Shown here: one piece after another, positions 16,205-23,891 of the stretch
How the letters are laid out: each line of letters starts with the position of its first letter
How positions within the stretch are numbered: the first letter of the stretch is position 1
Origin: Gemmatimonadota bacterium
Lineage (GTDB): Bacteria; Gemmatimonadota; Gemmatimonadetes; Longimicrobiales; Gaopeijiaceae
NCBI GenBank assembly: GCA_022823145.1
Contig: JAJDXS010000075.1
Location: forward strand, 62,001 to 126,000
Reading direction: 5' to 3'
Length of the DNA stretch: 64,000 bases
The notes under the pieces: model-generated
Told to the model about the DNA's origin: nothing
Seen by the model: the letters and a program-made list of their open reading frames with translations, nothing else
Databases searched by the model: none
Made by a program: the position numbers and the translations under genes

Positions 16205-17635
16205 TCAGCGGGCCGGGCGGCGCACTCCCAGGCGGTTCATGATCTTGATCAGGCTCGAATGGTCGGAGAGGCCGAGGGCGCGGGCGGTGCGGCCGATGAC
16301 CCAGTCATTGGCCTCCAGGGCCTCGAGGACGATCGCGCGCTCCGCGGCCCGCTTCTGCTCGCGGTAGCCGCGCTGTGGCGCGCCGGTTGGGGCTGCCGTG
16401 TGGTGGCGCGCCCGCGCGGCGTCCGTGGGAGCCGCGGACGGGCGTGCCAGATCGGGAGGAAGATGCCCGACGTCCAGGGTGGGGTCGTCCGACGCGATAA
16501 TCATGCGTTCGATGGTGTTGCGGAGTTCGCGCACGTTGTTGCGCTTCCAGGCGCGAGTGCGCAGGCGGGCGAGCGCGCCGTCGGTCACGGGGCGGGGCGC
16601 GCGTCCCAGCCGGGCGGGGAGCGTGCGGGCGAAGTGCGCGGCAAGGAGGGGGATGTCGTCCGGGCGGGCGCGCAGCGGAGGGACTCGTATGACGTGCACG
16701 TTGAGGCGGTAGAGGAGATCGTGGCGGAAGGCCCCTCGGTCGGCCTCGGCATCCAGATCGCGGTGCGTCGCGGCGACGATGCGGGCCCCGACGGTGATGG
16801 TGTCCTCGCCGCCCAGGCGGATGATCTCTCCGCCCTCCAGCACGCGCAGCAGGCGCGCCTGCACGGATGCCGGAAGTTCGCCGATCTCGTCCAGGAAGAG
16901 GGTCCCGGAGGTCGCCCGCTCGAATGCGCCGCGGCGTGCCTTCAGCGCCCCGGTGAACGCACCCCGGTCGTGGCCGAAGAGGTCGCTGTCCACCAATCCC
17001 TCCGCCATGCCCCCGCAGTTGACGGCCACGAACGCCTCGTCTCGCCGCCCGCTCAGGCGGTGCAGTTCCCTCGCGACCAGCTCCTTGCCCGTGCCGCTTT
17101 CGCCCAGAACGAGCACCGGGCTGGGGATGTCGGCCAGGCGCGCAATCGCCGCGCGCACAGTCTGCATCGGTTCGCTCTCGCCGATCAGGGGGGAACCCGG
17201 CGCCACCCGCTCCTCGAGTTCGTCCAGGCGTTGCCGCAGGTCCGTCTGCCGCAGCGCCAGCCTCACTTCGTGCACGACGCGCTCCATGGGCTCGGCCTTG
17301 TCGATGAAGCTGAAGGCGCCGAGGCGGACCGCTTCCACGCAGCGATCGAAGCTGCCCGTACCGGTGTACACGATCACCGGAACGTCGATTTCGCGGTGCT
17401 GCACGGCGCGGAGCACGTCGAAGCCGTCGAGCCCGGGCATCTCGAGGTCGAGGATGACGCAGTCGACCACTTCGCGCGTCAGGATCTCGAGCCCCTCCGC
17501 GCCGCCGGAAGCCACGCGCGTACGAAAGCCCCCCAGCCGCTTCAGGTCGTAGGCGTACTGCTCGGCCAGAGGCCGCACGTCGTCGATGATGAGGACCAGG
17601 GCACCGCCAGGTCCCGTCCGCCGCCGCGAGGTCAT
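16205..17635 (-). CDS. Sigma-54-dependent response regulator (NtrC family)
   Basis: The 476-residue protein has a receiver domain (DD at residues ~18-19, phospho-Asp in VILDLEMPGLDG), a central AAA+ domain with Walker A GESGTGKE, the GAFTGA loop that contacts sigma-54, Walker B TLFLDEIGELP, and an arginine-finger region, then a Fis-type helix-turn-helix (VIGRTARALGLSDHSSLIKIMNRLGV). It activates RpoN promoters upon phosphorylation. Its ATG overlaps the sensor kinase stop by 4 bp (ATGA), so kinase and regulator are translationally coupled. Its targets are not identifiable from the window. Confidence 0.95.
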   Translation of the reverse strand: MTSRRRTGPGGALVLIIDDVRPLAEQYAYDLKRLGGFRTRVASGGAEGLEILTREVVDCVILDLEMPGLDGFDVLRAVQHREIDVPVIVYTGTGSFDRCVEAVRLGAFSFIDKAEPMERVVHEVRLALRQTDLRQRLDELEERVAPGSPLIGESEPMQTVRAAIARLADIPSPVLVLGESGTGKELVARELHRLSGRRDEAFVAVNCGGMAEGLVDSDLFGHDRGAFTGALKARRGAFERATSGTLFLDEIGELPASVQARLLRVLEGGEIIRLGGEDTITVGARIVAATHRDLDAEADRGAFRHDLLYRLNVHVIRVPPLRARPDDIPLLAAHFARTLPARLGRAPRPVTDGALARLRTRAWKRNNVRELRNTIERMIIASDDPTLDVGHLPPDLARPSAAPTDAARARHHTAAPTGAPQRGYREQKRAAERAIVLEALEANDWVIGRTARALGLSDHSSLIKIMNRLGVRRPAR

Positions 17636-19359
17636 GGTGTCCCCTCCGCCAGGGCCGCCTTCAGGGTCACAACCACGCGCGTGCCGCGCCCCCGGGCACT
17701 CTCCAGGGCGATCTCGCCGCCCACGTCCCGCACAAGTCTGCGCGCGATCGCGAGGCCGAGTCCCGTGCCTCCCGTCCGCGTGGTGAAGAATGGTTCAAAG
17801 ACGCGGCCCTGCGCCTCCGCGGGGATCCCCGGGCCGTCGTCGACTACGGCGAGGCGATGGCGAATGGCCTGTCCGCCGGCGCGCTCGGACCCGACCGACA
17901 GCCGCACTTCCCCCTCTTCGCCGGCCACTGCCGTCACCGCGTTCGAAACGATGTTCTCAACGACTCTTCTGAGTGAAAGAGCGTCCATCTCCACCAAGGC
18001 GGGCTCTCCACCCGGGTCGGCGGTGAAGCGGACCCCGGTGCGAAGGGATCGCTGGGCCTCCACGACTGCCCGGACCACCGCGCGCAGGTCGGAGCGGTCG
18101 CGGGCACCATGGACGGCCACCGCCCTGTACTGCTCGGCCAGCTCGCCCAGGTAGTCGAGGCTTGCCGTCAGGGTCGGCGCGCGCGCGTCGAACGCCTCGA
18201 CAAGTTCGTCCGGTCCGTCCCCCCGCGCTTCGCCGAGATGGCTGACGACGTTGCGGATCGGCACCAGTCCGTTGCGCACGTCGTGATTGACCTGCCGGGC
18301 GAACTCGCCCAGCGTCGCGCGTTTTTCGGCGTCCCTGACCTTCGCCACACCGTCGCGGATCCGCCGCAGCATACCGTTCAGGAAGAAGCCCAGGCGGTCC
18401 AGCTCCCGGGCGCCGCCGCGGGGGAACGCGGTATCGAGCCGGCCCAGATGTACGCCCCTGGCCGTGGACGCCAGTCGCTCCACCGGGTCGGAGAATCGCC
18501 GCGCCATGAACCCGCCCAGCACGATCGCGACCAGCGCCGCCCCCGCAAGAGAGAAAAGGAGCACGCGGTCGAAGGACCGGGTCATGTCGGCCAGCAGAGG
18601 ATCCCGCCAGGCGATCACGAGGTCGACCGGCACGATTTCGCCGCCCGGCAGTCCGTACGCACCTCCCTTCCACAGCACACGCCCGATCGCGCGCCGTCCC
18701 TGGAACTCCGCTCCCGCTTCGTCCGCCGCTCCGCGCCCCGGCCCCGCGACCAGCAGCGCATCCGCGCCACCGCCCGCCTCCGCCAGCAGCGAGACCTCCC
18801 GGCCGGCCGGCAACACCCCCAGCGCGGCCAGTTCCTCGCCCACGACCCCGATGACTTCGACGCCTCCCACGTCGAACCGGCGAGCCAGGGTGAAGACGGT
18901 CCCACCCGAATCCGGGAACGCCACCCTGGCGACCACCGGCGCCCCCGCCCGGTCGGCCTGCTCCACGAGTCCGGGACTGTGCCGTCCCGCATCGCCGGGG
19001 AAGTGGCTGGCCGCCAGGATCGTGCCGCCCGCGTCCAGCAGGTAGGCCACGTCCAGGCCGCTGGCGGCCGCAAAACGGGCGGCGGCCTCCTGCAGGACGG
19101 GGCCGCTTCCCGTCCGCGCCGCGATCCGCACGGCGTTGTCGTCGGCCAGGAGGCGGCCGAGCGCATTCAGGCGGTCGTCCAGGAAGGCCGCGCCGGACAC
19201 CCACGCGGCGGTCAGGCGGTCGGCGCGCTCGCGCATTCGCTGCCCGTTGGCCTCGGTGAGACGCTGGACCCCGGCGTATCGCACCACCAGCCCGAGACAG
19301 AGCACGGGGATCCACGCCACGACGATCCCGGCGATCACGAGGCGGCGGCGAAAACTCAT
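17632..19359 (-). CDS. Membrane sensor histidine kinase
   Basis: The 575-residue protein has an N-terminal transmembrane helix (residues ~7-28), a large periplasmic sensing domain with PDC/Cache-like character, a second helix (LLFSLAGAALVAIVLGGFMA), a HAMP linker, a DHp helix with the phospho-accepting His in QVNHDVRNGL, and an HATPase with DDGPGIP and GTGLGLAIARRL. The ATG at 19359 overlaps the upstream lipoprotein stop by 4 bp, which decides the start over a longer in-frame extension. It forms a pair with the sigma-54 regulator downstream. The lipoprotein upstream is a candidate accessory sensor. Confidence 0.93.
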   Translation of the reverse strand: MSFRRRLVIAGIVVAWIPVLCLGLVVRYAGVQRLTEANGQRMRERADRLTAAWVSGAAFLDDRLNALGRLLADDNAVRIAARTGSGPVLQEAAARFAAASGLDVAYLLDAGGTILAASHFPGDAGRHSPGLVEQADRAGAPVVARVAFPDSGGTVFTLARRFDVGGVEVIGVVGEELAALGVLPAGREVSLLAEAGGGADALLVAGPGRGAADEAGAEFQGRRAIGRVLWKGGAYGLPGGEIVPVDLVIAWRDPLLADMTRSFDRVLLFSLAGAALVAIVLGGFMARRFSDPVERLASTARGVHLGRLDTAFPRGGARELDRLGFFLNGMLRRIRDGVAKVRDAEKRATLGEFARQVNHDVRNGLVPIRNVVSHLGEARGDGPDELVEAFDARAPTLTASLDYLGELAEQYRAVAVHGARDRSDLRAVVRAVVEAQRSLRTGVRFTADPGGEPALVEMDALSLRRVVENIVSNAVTAVAGEEGEVRLSVGSERAGGQAIRHRLAVVDDGPGIPAEAQGRVFEPFFTTRTGGTGLGLAIARRLVRDVGGEIALESARGRGTRVVVTLKAALAEGTP

Positions 19360-20498
19360 CGGCGCGAGGTCTCGAAGAGGGCGGTCTCGCCGACCAGCAC
19401 CACATTCGTGCCCGGCGCGCCCCCCCGCGGCTCCCACCCGGCCAGCTCGCGCAGGACCTCGGCGTGGAGCGAGCAGGGGTGCCCGGGACCTCCATGCACC
19501 GCAACAACGGCGGCGACATCGGTCGCCGCGCGCCGGGGCCCCGACCCGGTCCTGGGCCGCACCACGGGTCGCACCGAGAGCCGCCCCTCCGTCGCTGCCA
19601 GGGCTCGGACCAGCGCACCGGCCCGGTCACCGCGCATCGCCATCGAGACGACGCGCTCCGCGATCTGCCCCGCGGCCCGGTCGTCTCCGGCGTAGCTGAC
19701 CGTGGCCGAAGCCGGGCCGACGTCGCGCCCCGTACGCCCGGGGGCCGGCTCGTCACCGCCAGCACCCCCGCCGCACCTCGCCACGAGAGCGCTCCACCGC
19801 ACCCCCGTCAGCCTCCTCGCGCCGGGCGCGCCCCATTCCACCCAGTCGGTGCCGATCGCGCCGCCGACCTCGCGCGCCTCCTCCGCCTCGACGGCACCCG
19901 CAAACACCACCAGGTACAGCCGGTCGAACGCCACCAGCCGAACGGGGCGGCCCAGCGAGCGCGCGTACTCCACGGAGGCGTCGTGGCGCGTCAGCACGCG
20001 CGACCCGGCGTCAATGGCGTCGCGCGCGTCGTGCACACCGCCCCCCTCCACCGCCAGCGCCACCCCCGACAGGCGGCGATCGGCGAACACGCGCTCCGGC
20101 TCGTCCGGCGCCTCCCCCGGCGATGCCCCGAAGCGCACCTGCACGCGACCGCCCGACAGCACCGTGATGTTTTCTATCCGGTGGCCCAGCCAGGGAGGTT
20201 CCCCCAGCGGCGGCCACGCCGATACCAGCTCCACGCCGACCGGCCGCGCCGCGGCTGCCGCAAACTCCAGGGTGACCACGCCCCCCTCGCGCGACCATTC
20301 CGCCCTGCCGGCCACGACGCCACCGTCGCACCCGATCCGGAGGAGGGCGGCCGGATACCCCGCTCCGACCTCGCCGGCCGCACACTCCGCGTCGGCGGCC
20401 GGGACGGGAGCACCACTGCCGGGCACCGACGACCCGCACGCCGCATGCAGCGCGCAACCGGCGAGCCACATCCAGCATGCCGTGGAATGGCTGTTCAT
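19356..20498 (-). CDS. Lipoprotein of unknown function, first gene of a two-component operon
   Basis: The 380-residue product has a lipobox (LHAAC) and a mature part rich in Gly, Ala and Arg with no family I can name. Sections such as VEYARSLGRPVRLVAFDRLYLVVFAGA recall periplasmic solute-binding proteins, but similarity is slight. The start at 20498 is set by GGAGG 7 bp upstream; an ATG two codons earlier is too close to it. The stop overlaps the sensor kinase ATG (ATGA), and the kinase overlaps the regulator, so the three form one unit. The likely job is ligand capture or modulation for the kinase; this is inference from position. Confidence 0.7.
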   Translation of the reverse strand: MNSHSTACWMWLAGCALHAACGSSVPGSGAPVPAADAECAAGEVGAGYPAALLRIGCDGGVVAGRAEWSREGGVVTLEFAAAAARPVGVELVSAWPPLGEPPWLGHRIENITVLSGGRVQVRFGASPGEAPDEPERVFADRRLSGVALAVEGGGVHDARDAIDAGSRVLTRHDASVEYARSLGRPVRLVAFDRLYLVVFAGAVEAEEAREVGGAIGTDWVEWGAPGARRLTGVRWSALVARCGGGAGGDEPAPGRTGRDVGPASATVSYAGDDRAAGQIAERVVSMAMRGDRAGALVRALAATEGRLSVRPVVRPRTGSGPRRAATDVAAVVAVHGGPGHPCSLHAEVLRELAGWEPRGGAPGTNVVLVGETALFETSRR

Positions 20499-20579
20499 GG
20501 GCATTCCTCCCTGCGGGACAGGGTGGCGGGCCGGAGCATCGCTGGCCATCCCCGCGACTGCCCGGCTACAATCGGAAGC

Positions 20580-21479
20580 ATGGAAAGCTCATCGCCAAAC
20601 CGCAAAGTCGTGCTGCCGGGCCCGGCGGTCTCCGCCGAGTGGCTGGCCGCCCGTCTCGACCGGCCCGGTCTCGTCGTCCTGGACGGATCCTGGTACCTCC
20701 CCGGGTCCGGACGGGATCCGGAGCGCGAGTTCACGGAACGCCGGATTCCCGGTGCGCGCTTCTTCGATATCGATAGGTGCAGCGACCCGGACGCGGCGTT
20801 GCCGCACACGGTGGCGCCACCGGACCACTTCCGCCGGTGCGCGGAAGAGGCGGGCGTCTCCGCAGGCTCCGCCGCAGTGGTCTACGACGCCTCCGGCGTG
20901 AACCTCAGCGCCGCGCGGGTGTGGTGGAACTTCCGCTACTTCGGACACGAAGACATCGCCGTGCTGGACGGCGGCCTGCCGCAATGGGTCGCCGCCGGGA
21001 ATCCCACCGAGTCGGGCGCTCCCGTGCGCACGCTCGAGGCACCGGCGCCGTTCGTCCCCAGGCCCCGGCCCCACCTGATCCGCGACTTCCGCGACGTGTT
21101 GCGGGCGATCCACGCCGAAGGGGTGCAGATCGTCGACATGCGTCCGCGCGGCCGGTTTGCGGGCACGGAACCCGAACCGCGGGAGGGGCTGAGGGGAGGG
21201 CATGTGCCAGGGAGCAGGAACGTCCCCTACGTCGACCTGGTGGACAGCGCGACGGGTCTTGCGATCGACCTCGAGGCCTTCCGCCGGCTTGTGGCCGAGG
21301 CGGGCATCGACCCGGCGAACGAACTGGTGGGGACCTGTGGTTCGGGGACCAGCGCCTGCGCCTTCGCGTGGCTGATGGCCCGCGCCGGGAAGGGCGACGT
21401 GGCGATCTACGACGGATCCTGGTCGGAATGGGGCGGGCGCGACGACCTGCCGATCGAAACGGGTCCGCCCGACGACTGA
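20580..21479 (+). CDS. sseA: 3-mercaptopyruvate / thiosulfate sulfurtransferase (tandem rhodanese)
   Basis: The 299-residue enzyme has two rhodanese domains. The C-terminal active-site loop CGSGTSAC matches the CG(S/T)GxTA pattern of 3-mercaptopyruvate sulfurtransferases rather than the CRKGVTA of thiosulfate sulfurtransferases. The N-terminal, inactive domain starts VSAEWLAARLDRPGLVVLDGSWYLP. It moves sulfur from mercaptopyruvate to a thiol or cyanide acceptor. The ATG at 20580 faces away from the two-component operon. The 3' end overlaps the convergent lipoprotein gene by 73 bp. The specific symbol follows the active-site loop; the alternative is a general sulfurtransferase. Confidence 0.88.
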   Translation: MESSSPNRKVVLPGPAVSAEWLAARLDRPGLVVLDGSWYLPGSGRDPEREFTERRIPGARFFDIDRCSDPDAALPHTVAPPDHFRRCAEEAGVSAGSAAVVYDASGVNLSAARVWWNFRYFGHEDIAVLDGGLPQWVAAGNPTESGAPVRTLEAPAPFVPRPRPHLIRDFRDVLRAIHAEGVQIVDMRPRGRFAGTEPEPREGLRGGHVPGSRNVPYVDLVDSATGLAIDLEAFRRLVAEAGIDPANELVGTCGSGTSACAFAWLMARAGKGDVAIYDGSWSEWGGRDDLPIETGPPDD

Positions 21480-21892
21480 TCGGAACGTTTGTTTGCGATA
21501 ATCGTCCCGCGCTGTGGCCCCAGTATCCAGTTGCCGGAAAGGAAATCGCCGTCTCTGGCGAGGCGCAGGATGAGCGGATGCTCACCCGTAATCGCGTGAA
21601 CGGTCATGTGATCCTCGCCCGCCTCGAGGTTGGTCACGCGGGCTGCGACGCCGGTGATGTTGATCATCCCCGTGTACCCCCCGGGCTCGCCGCGGATCTC
21701 CATCGATCCTTCCGAGACCATCGTCGCCGAAGACATCGTCAGATCGTACCTGCCGACCGGATCGAAGGCAGCCGCGGTCGGCGATGCGGCGTCGCCCGAG
21801 GGCCCGGGCGTGGCGCAACCGGCGGCAACGAGGACAACGCAGAGGACGGTGGCGACGGGACCGGCACGCCTTGCCGCCACCCGAAGCCTCAC
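21407..21892 (-). CDS. Small lipoprotein of unknown function
   Basis: The 161-residue product has a signal peptide and lipobox (VAAGC, Cys 26) and a small beta-rich domain (VGRYDLTMSSATMVSEGSMEIRG, GMINITGVAARVTNLEAGEDHMTVHA). The GTG at 21892 overlaps the TGA of the upstream gene (GTGA), which supports this start. The domain appears complete at GTIIANKR; the last ~25 residues are Ser/Pro/Gly-rich and lie over the 3' end of the convergent sulfurtransferase gene, so they may be a run-on past a lost stop. Function unknown. Confidence 0.72.
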   Translation of the reverse strand: MRLRVAARRAGPVATVLCVVLVAAGCATPGPSGDAASPTAAAFDPVGRYDLTMSSATMVSEGSMEIRGEPGGYTGMINITGVAARVTNLEAGEDHMTVHAITGEHPLILRLARDGDFLSGNWILGPQRGTIIANKRSDQSSGGPVSIGRSSRPPHSDQDPS

Positions 21893-22152
21893 CCCGCGAT
21901 CGCGGCCGTCGTGACCCAGGCGCCCGCCTTGCGGAGGCCGGCCATCACCCAGTCGCCCACCCTGACCAGGACGTCGAGCACCAGGGTTTCATCCAGGATC
22001 CCTAGCCAGATGGCCACCGCCGTCAGAATCGCCACCACCGCAACCGCTTTCAGGACAGCCCGCAGGAACTCCCTGAGCACCAGGCAGACGATCGCCACCA
22101 CGATCAGGAGGATCACCACCTGGCCGACAATCGCGGAACCCAGCTCGTTCAC
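21889..22152 (-). CDS. Small membrane protein, 87 residues
   Basis: The protein starts at a GTG (22152) with GGAAG nearby and has two strongly hydrophobic segments (IVGQVVILLIVVAIVCLVL and AVLKAVAVVAILTAVAIWLGI) and an amphipathic C-terminus. No family recognised. It is translationally coupled to the small lipoprotein downstream through a GTGA overlap, so both may act together at the membrane. Confidence 0.6.
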   Translation of the reverse strand: MNELGSAIVGQVVILLIVVAIVCLVLREFLRAVLKAVAVVAILTAVAIWLGILDETLVLDVLVRVGDWVMAGLRKAGAWVTTAAIAG

Positions 22153-22225
22153 GGCGTCACTTCCGGCATTGCGCTTGCGATGCTACCAAACCCACCGACA
22201 CATGCGTGGGATACACCAAACTGCA

Positions 22226-22262
22226 AAGAGGGGCAGCCCCGGGACAACGGGCCACCCCTCTT
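22226..22262 (-). terminator. Hairpin terminator of the HU gene
   Basis: AAGAGGGG (22226-22233) pairs with CCCCTCTT (22255-22262), with an inner GCCC/GGGC pairing. On the minus strand it ends in TTTGCAGTTT, a short T-rich tail. It lies 29 bp past the HU stop codon. Confidence 0.65.
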
Positions 22263-22290
22263 CGTCTTCCCGAAGGGCCGGGAGAGTCGC

Positions 22291-22575
22291 CTACGAGACC
22301 CGGTCCTTGAGGTTCCTGGCAGCCTTGAAGGCGGGGTACCTCCTGGCTGCGATGGCAATCGATTCGCCGGTCCGCGGATTCCGACCGGTCCGCGCCGCCC
22401 GCTCCCGCGTCTCGAACGTGCCGAACCCCCCGATCGACACCTTTTCACCGGCATCGAGCTGGCCGGCGATGACCCCGTGGTCGGGGTTGAAGAGTACGTC
22501 CACAACGTCGGCCGCCTGAGCCTGCGTCAGGTCGGACCTGCTCGCGAGCTTCCTGGCCATCTCGGACTTGTTCAT
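22291..22575 (-). CDS. HU/IHF-family DNA-binding protein
   Basis: The 94-residue protein matches HU throughout: MNKSEMARKLA at the N-terminus, GEKVSIGGFGTFETRERAARTGRNPRTGE in the beta arm with the IGGFGTF and GRNPxTG signatures, and a C-terminal helix PAFKAARNLKDRV. HU bends and compacts DNA in the nucleoid. AAGGAG lies 8 bp before the ATG. A sigma-70-type promoter is seen about 90 bp upstream and a hairpin terminator follows, so it is a monocistronic gene. Confidence 0.95.
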   Translation of the reverse strand: MNKSEMARKLASRSDLTQAQAADVVDVLFNPDHGVIAGQLDAGEKVSIGGFGTFETRERAARTGRNPRTGESIAIAARRYPAFKAARNLKDRVS

Positions 22576-22663
22576 GCAGCTGCTCCTTGGTTGGTTGACC
22601 CGCTCGAACCCGGAGCCGGGTCTGGGCGGTGTGGGTGCGCGCCGGGCGCGGTTGGTAGGCGTT

Positions 22664-22692
22664 GTATAATGTCAATCCGGTTCGACGTTCAA
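22664..22692 (-). promoter_or_regulatory. Candidate promoter for the HU gene
   Basis: On the minus strand TTGAAC (22692-22687) and TTATAC (22669-22664) are 17 bp apart, a near-consensus sigma-70 pair. The HU ATG lies about 80 bp below the expected start point. The opposite strand reads TATAAT at 22665-22670, which could serve the alcohol dehydrogenase, but I see no good -35 for it. Confidence 0.5.
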
Positions 22693-22805
22693 CTTTGCCC
22701 TCGTAGACGCCGGAAACAGTCTGGAAGAAAACCGCCCAAAAGGGAAGCGCCCGAGAGAACGGCGGCGACCAGCGGGGCGATCCAATTCTGCACGGAGGAG
22801 GTGCC

Positions 22806-23846
22806 TTGAGAGCTGCGATCTATCGCGAATACCGGGGGCCGATCGCAATCGAATCGTTCCCGGATCCCGAACCCGCCCCGGACGGCGTCGTGCTGAAAGT
22901 GGAGGCCAACGGGATCTGCCGCAGCGACTGGCACGGCTGGGTGGGACACGATCCCGACATCGTGCTCCCGCATGTGCCTGGCCACGAAATCGCGGGGGTG
23001 GTGGAGGAAACAGGATCGGAGGTGAGGCGCTGGCGGCGAGGCGATCGCGTGTCGGTGCCGTTCATCGCGGGGTGCGGGCGGTGCCGTCCCTGCCGGGCCG
23101 GCAACCAGCAGGTCTGCGCGCACCAGTTCCAGCCGGGGTTCCATGGCTGGGGCGGCTTCGCGGATCGCGTGGCGCTGCGCCAGGCCGATCTGACCCTCGC
23201 CGCACTCCCCGACGACCTCGACTTCGTGACCGCCGCGAGCCTGGGCTGCCGGTTCGCCACCTCCTTTCGGGCCGTGCAGGCACAGGGACGCGTCACCGCG
23301 GGCGACTGGGTGGCCATCCACGGCTGCGGCGGGGTGGGCCTGGCCGCGGTCATGATCGCCCGCGCACTCGGGGCGAACGTGGTCGCCGTCGACATCCGCG
23401 ACGAGGCGCTGGCGATGGCGCGCGAACTGGGCGCGGTCGCCTCGGTGAACGCCGACGAGTGCGTCGATGTACCGGAGGCGATCCACGACCTGACCGGCGG
23501 CGGGGCCCACGCCTCGGTCGACGCGCTGGGCCACCCCGACACCTGCTTCAACTCGGTCGCCTGCCTGCGCAGACGCGGACGCCACGTCCAGGTGGGCCTC
23601 ATGACGGGCGATCACCGCAACGCGCGCGTCCCCATGGATCGGGTCATCGCCTGGGAGCTGGAAATGGTGGGGAGCCACGGCCTGCAGGCCTGGGAGTACG
23701 ACCGCATGCTGCGCATGGTCGCGTCGGGGTTCGTCGACCTCGACAGACTGGTGACCCGGACGGTCACCCTCGAGGAGGGCATTGACATCCTCACGGGCAT
23801 GGACGACTACGCCGTCCTCGGGGTGAACGTGATCGACCGGTTCTAG
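22806..23846 (+). CDS. Zinc-dependent alcohol dehydrogenase (MDR family)
   Basis: The 346-residue enzyme has the catalytic zinc ligands in GICRSDWH and the GHE of PGHEIAG, the structural zinc cluster CGRCRPCRAGNQQVC, and the NAD-binding GCGGVGLAAVMIA. It oxidises alcohols or reduces aldehydes with NAD(P). The start is a TTG at 22806 preceded by GGAGGAGG, a strong ribosome site that decides it. The gene stands alone; the neighbours are the divergent HU gene and the convergent metalloprotease. Confidence 0.92.
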   Translation: MRAAIYREYRGPIAIESFPDPEPAPDGVVLKVEANGICRSDWHGWVGHDPDIVLPHVPGHEIAGVVEETGSEVRRWRRGDRVSVPFIAGCGRCRPCRAGNQQVCAHQFQPGFHGWGGFADRVALRQADLTLAALPDDLDFVTAASLGCRFATSFRAVQAQGRVTAGDWVAIHGCGGVGLAAVMIARALGANVVAVDIRDEALAMARELGAVASVNADECVDVPEAIHDLTGGGAHASVDALGHPDTCFNSVACLRRRGRHVQVGLMTGDHRNARVPMDRVIAWELEMVGSHGLQAWEYDRMLRMVASGFVDLDRLVTRTVTLEEGIDILTGMDDYAVLGVNVIDRF

Positions 23847-23864
23847 TGTAATGTCAACATTACA
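23847..23864. repeat. AT-rich palindrome TGTAATGT-CA-ACATTACA, copy A
   Basis: A perfect 8-bp inverted repeat with a 2-bp centre lies directly after the alcohol dehydrogenase stop, in the convergent gap before the metalloprotease stop. An inverted, 17/18-identical copy occurs at 46675-46692, also in a convergent gap. A TACA-TAT-TGTA dyad overlaps it at 23861-23871, resembling BlaI/CopY-type cores, but no such regulator is in the window. Confidence 0.55.
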
Positions 23865-23891
23865 TATTGTAGTATTGGTTTTACATTCTGA

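Noticed and set aside
23861-23871. BlaI/MecI-type operator TACA-TAT-TGTA
   Set aside because: It lies between convergent genes and no BlaI or M56-type gene is in the window, so I report it only as part of the palindrome observation.
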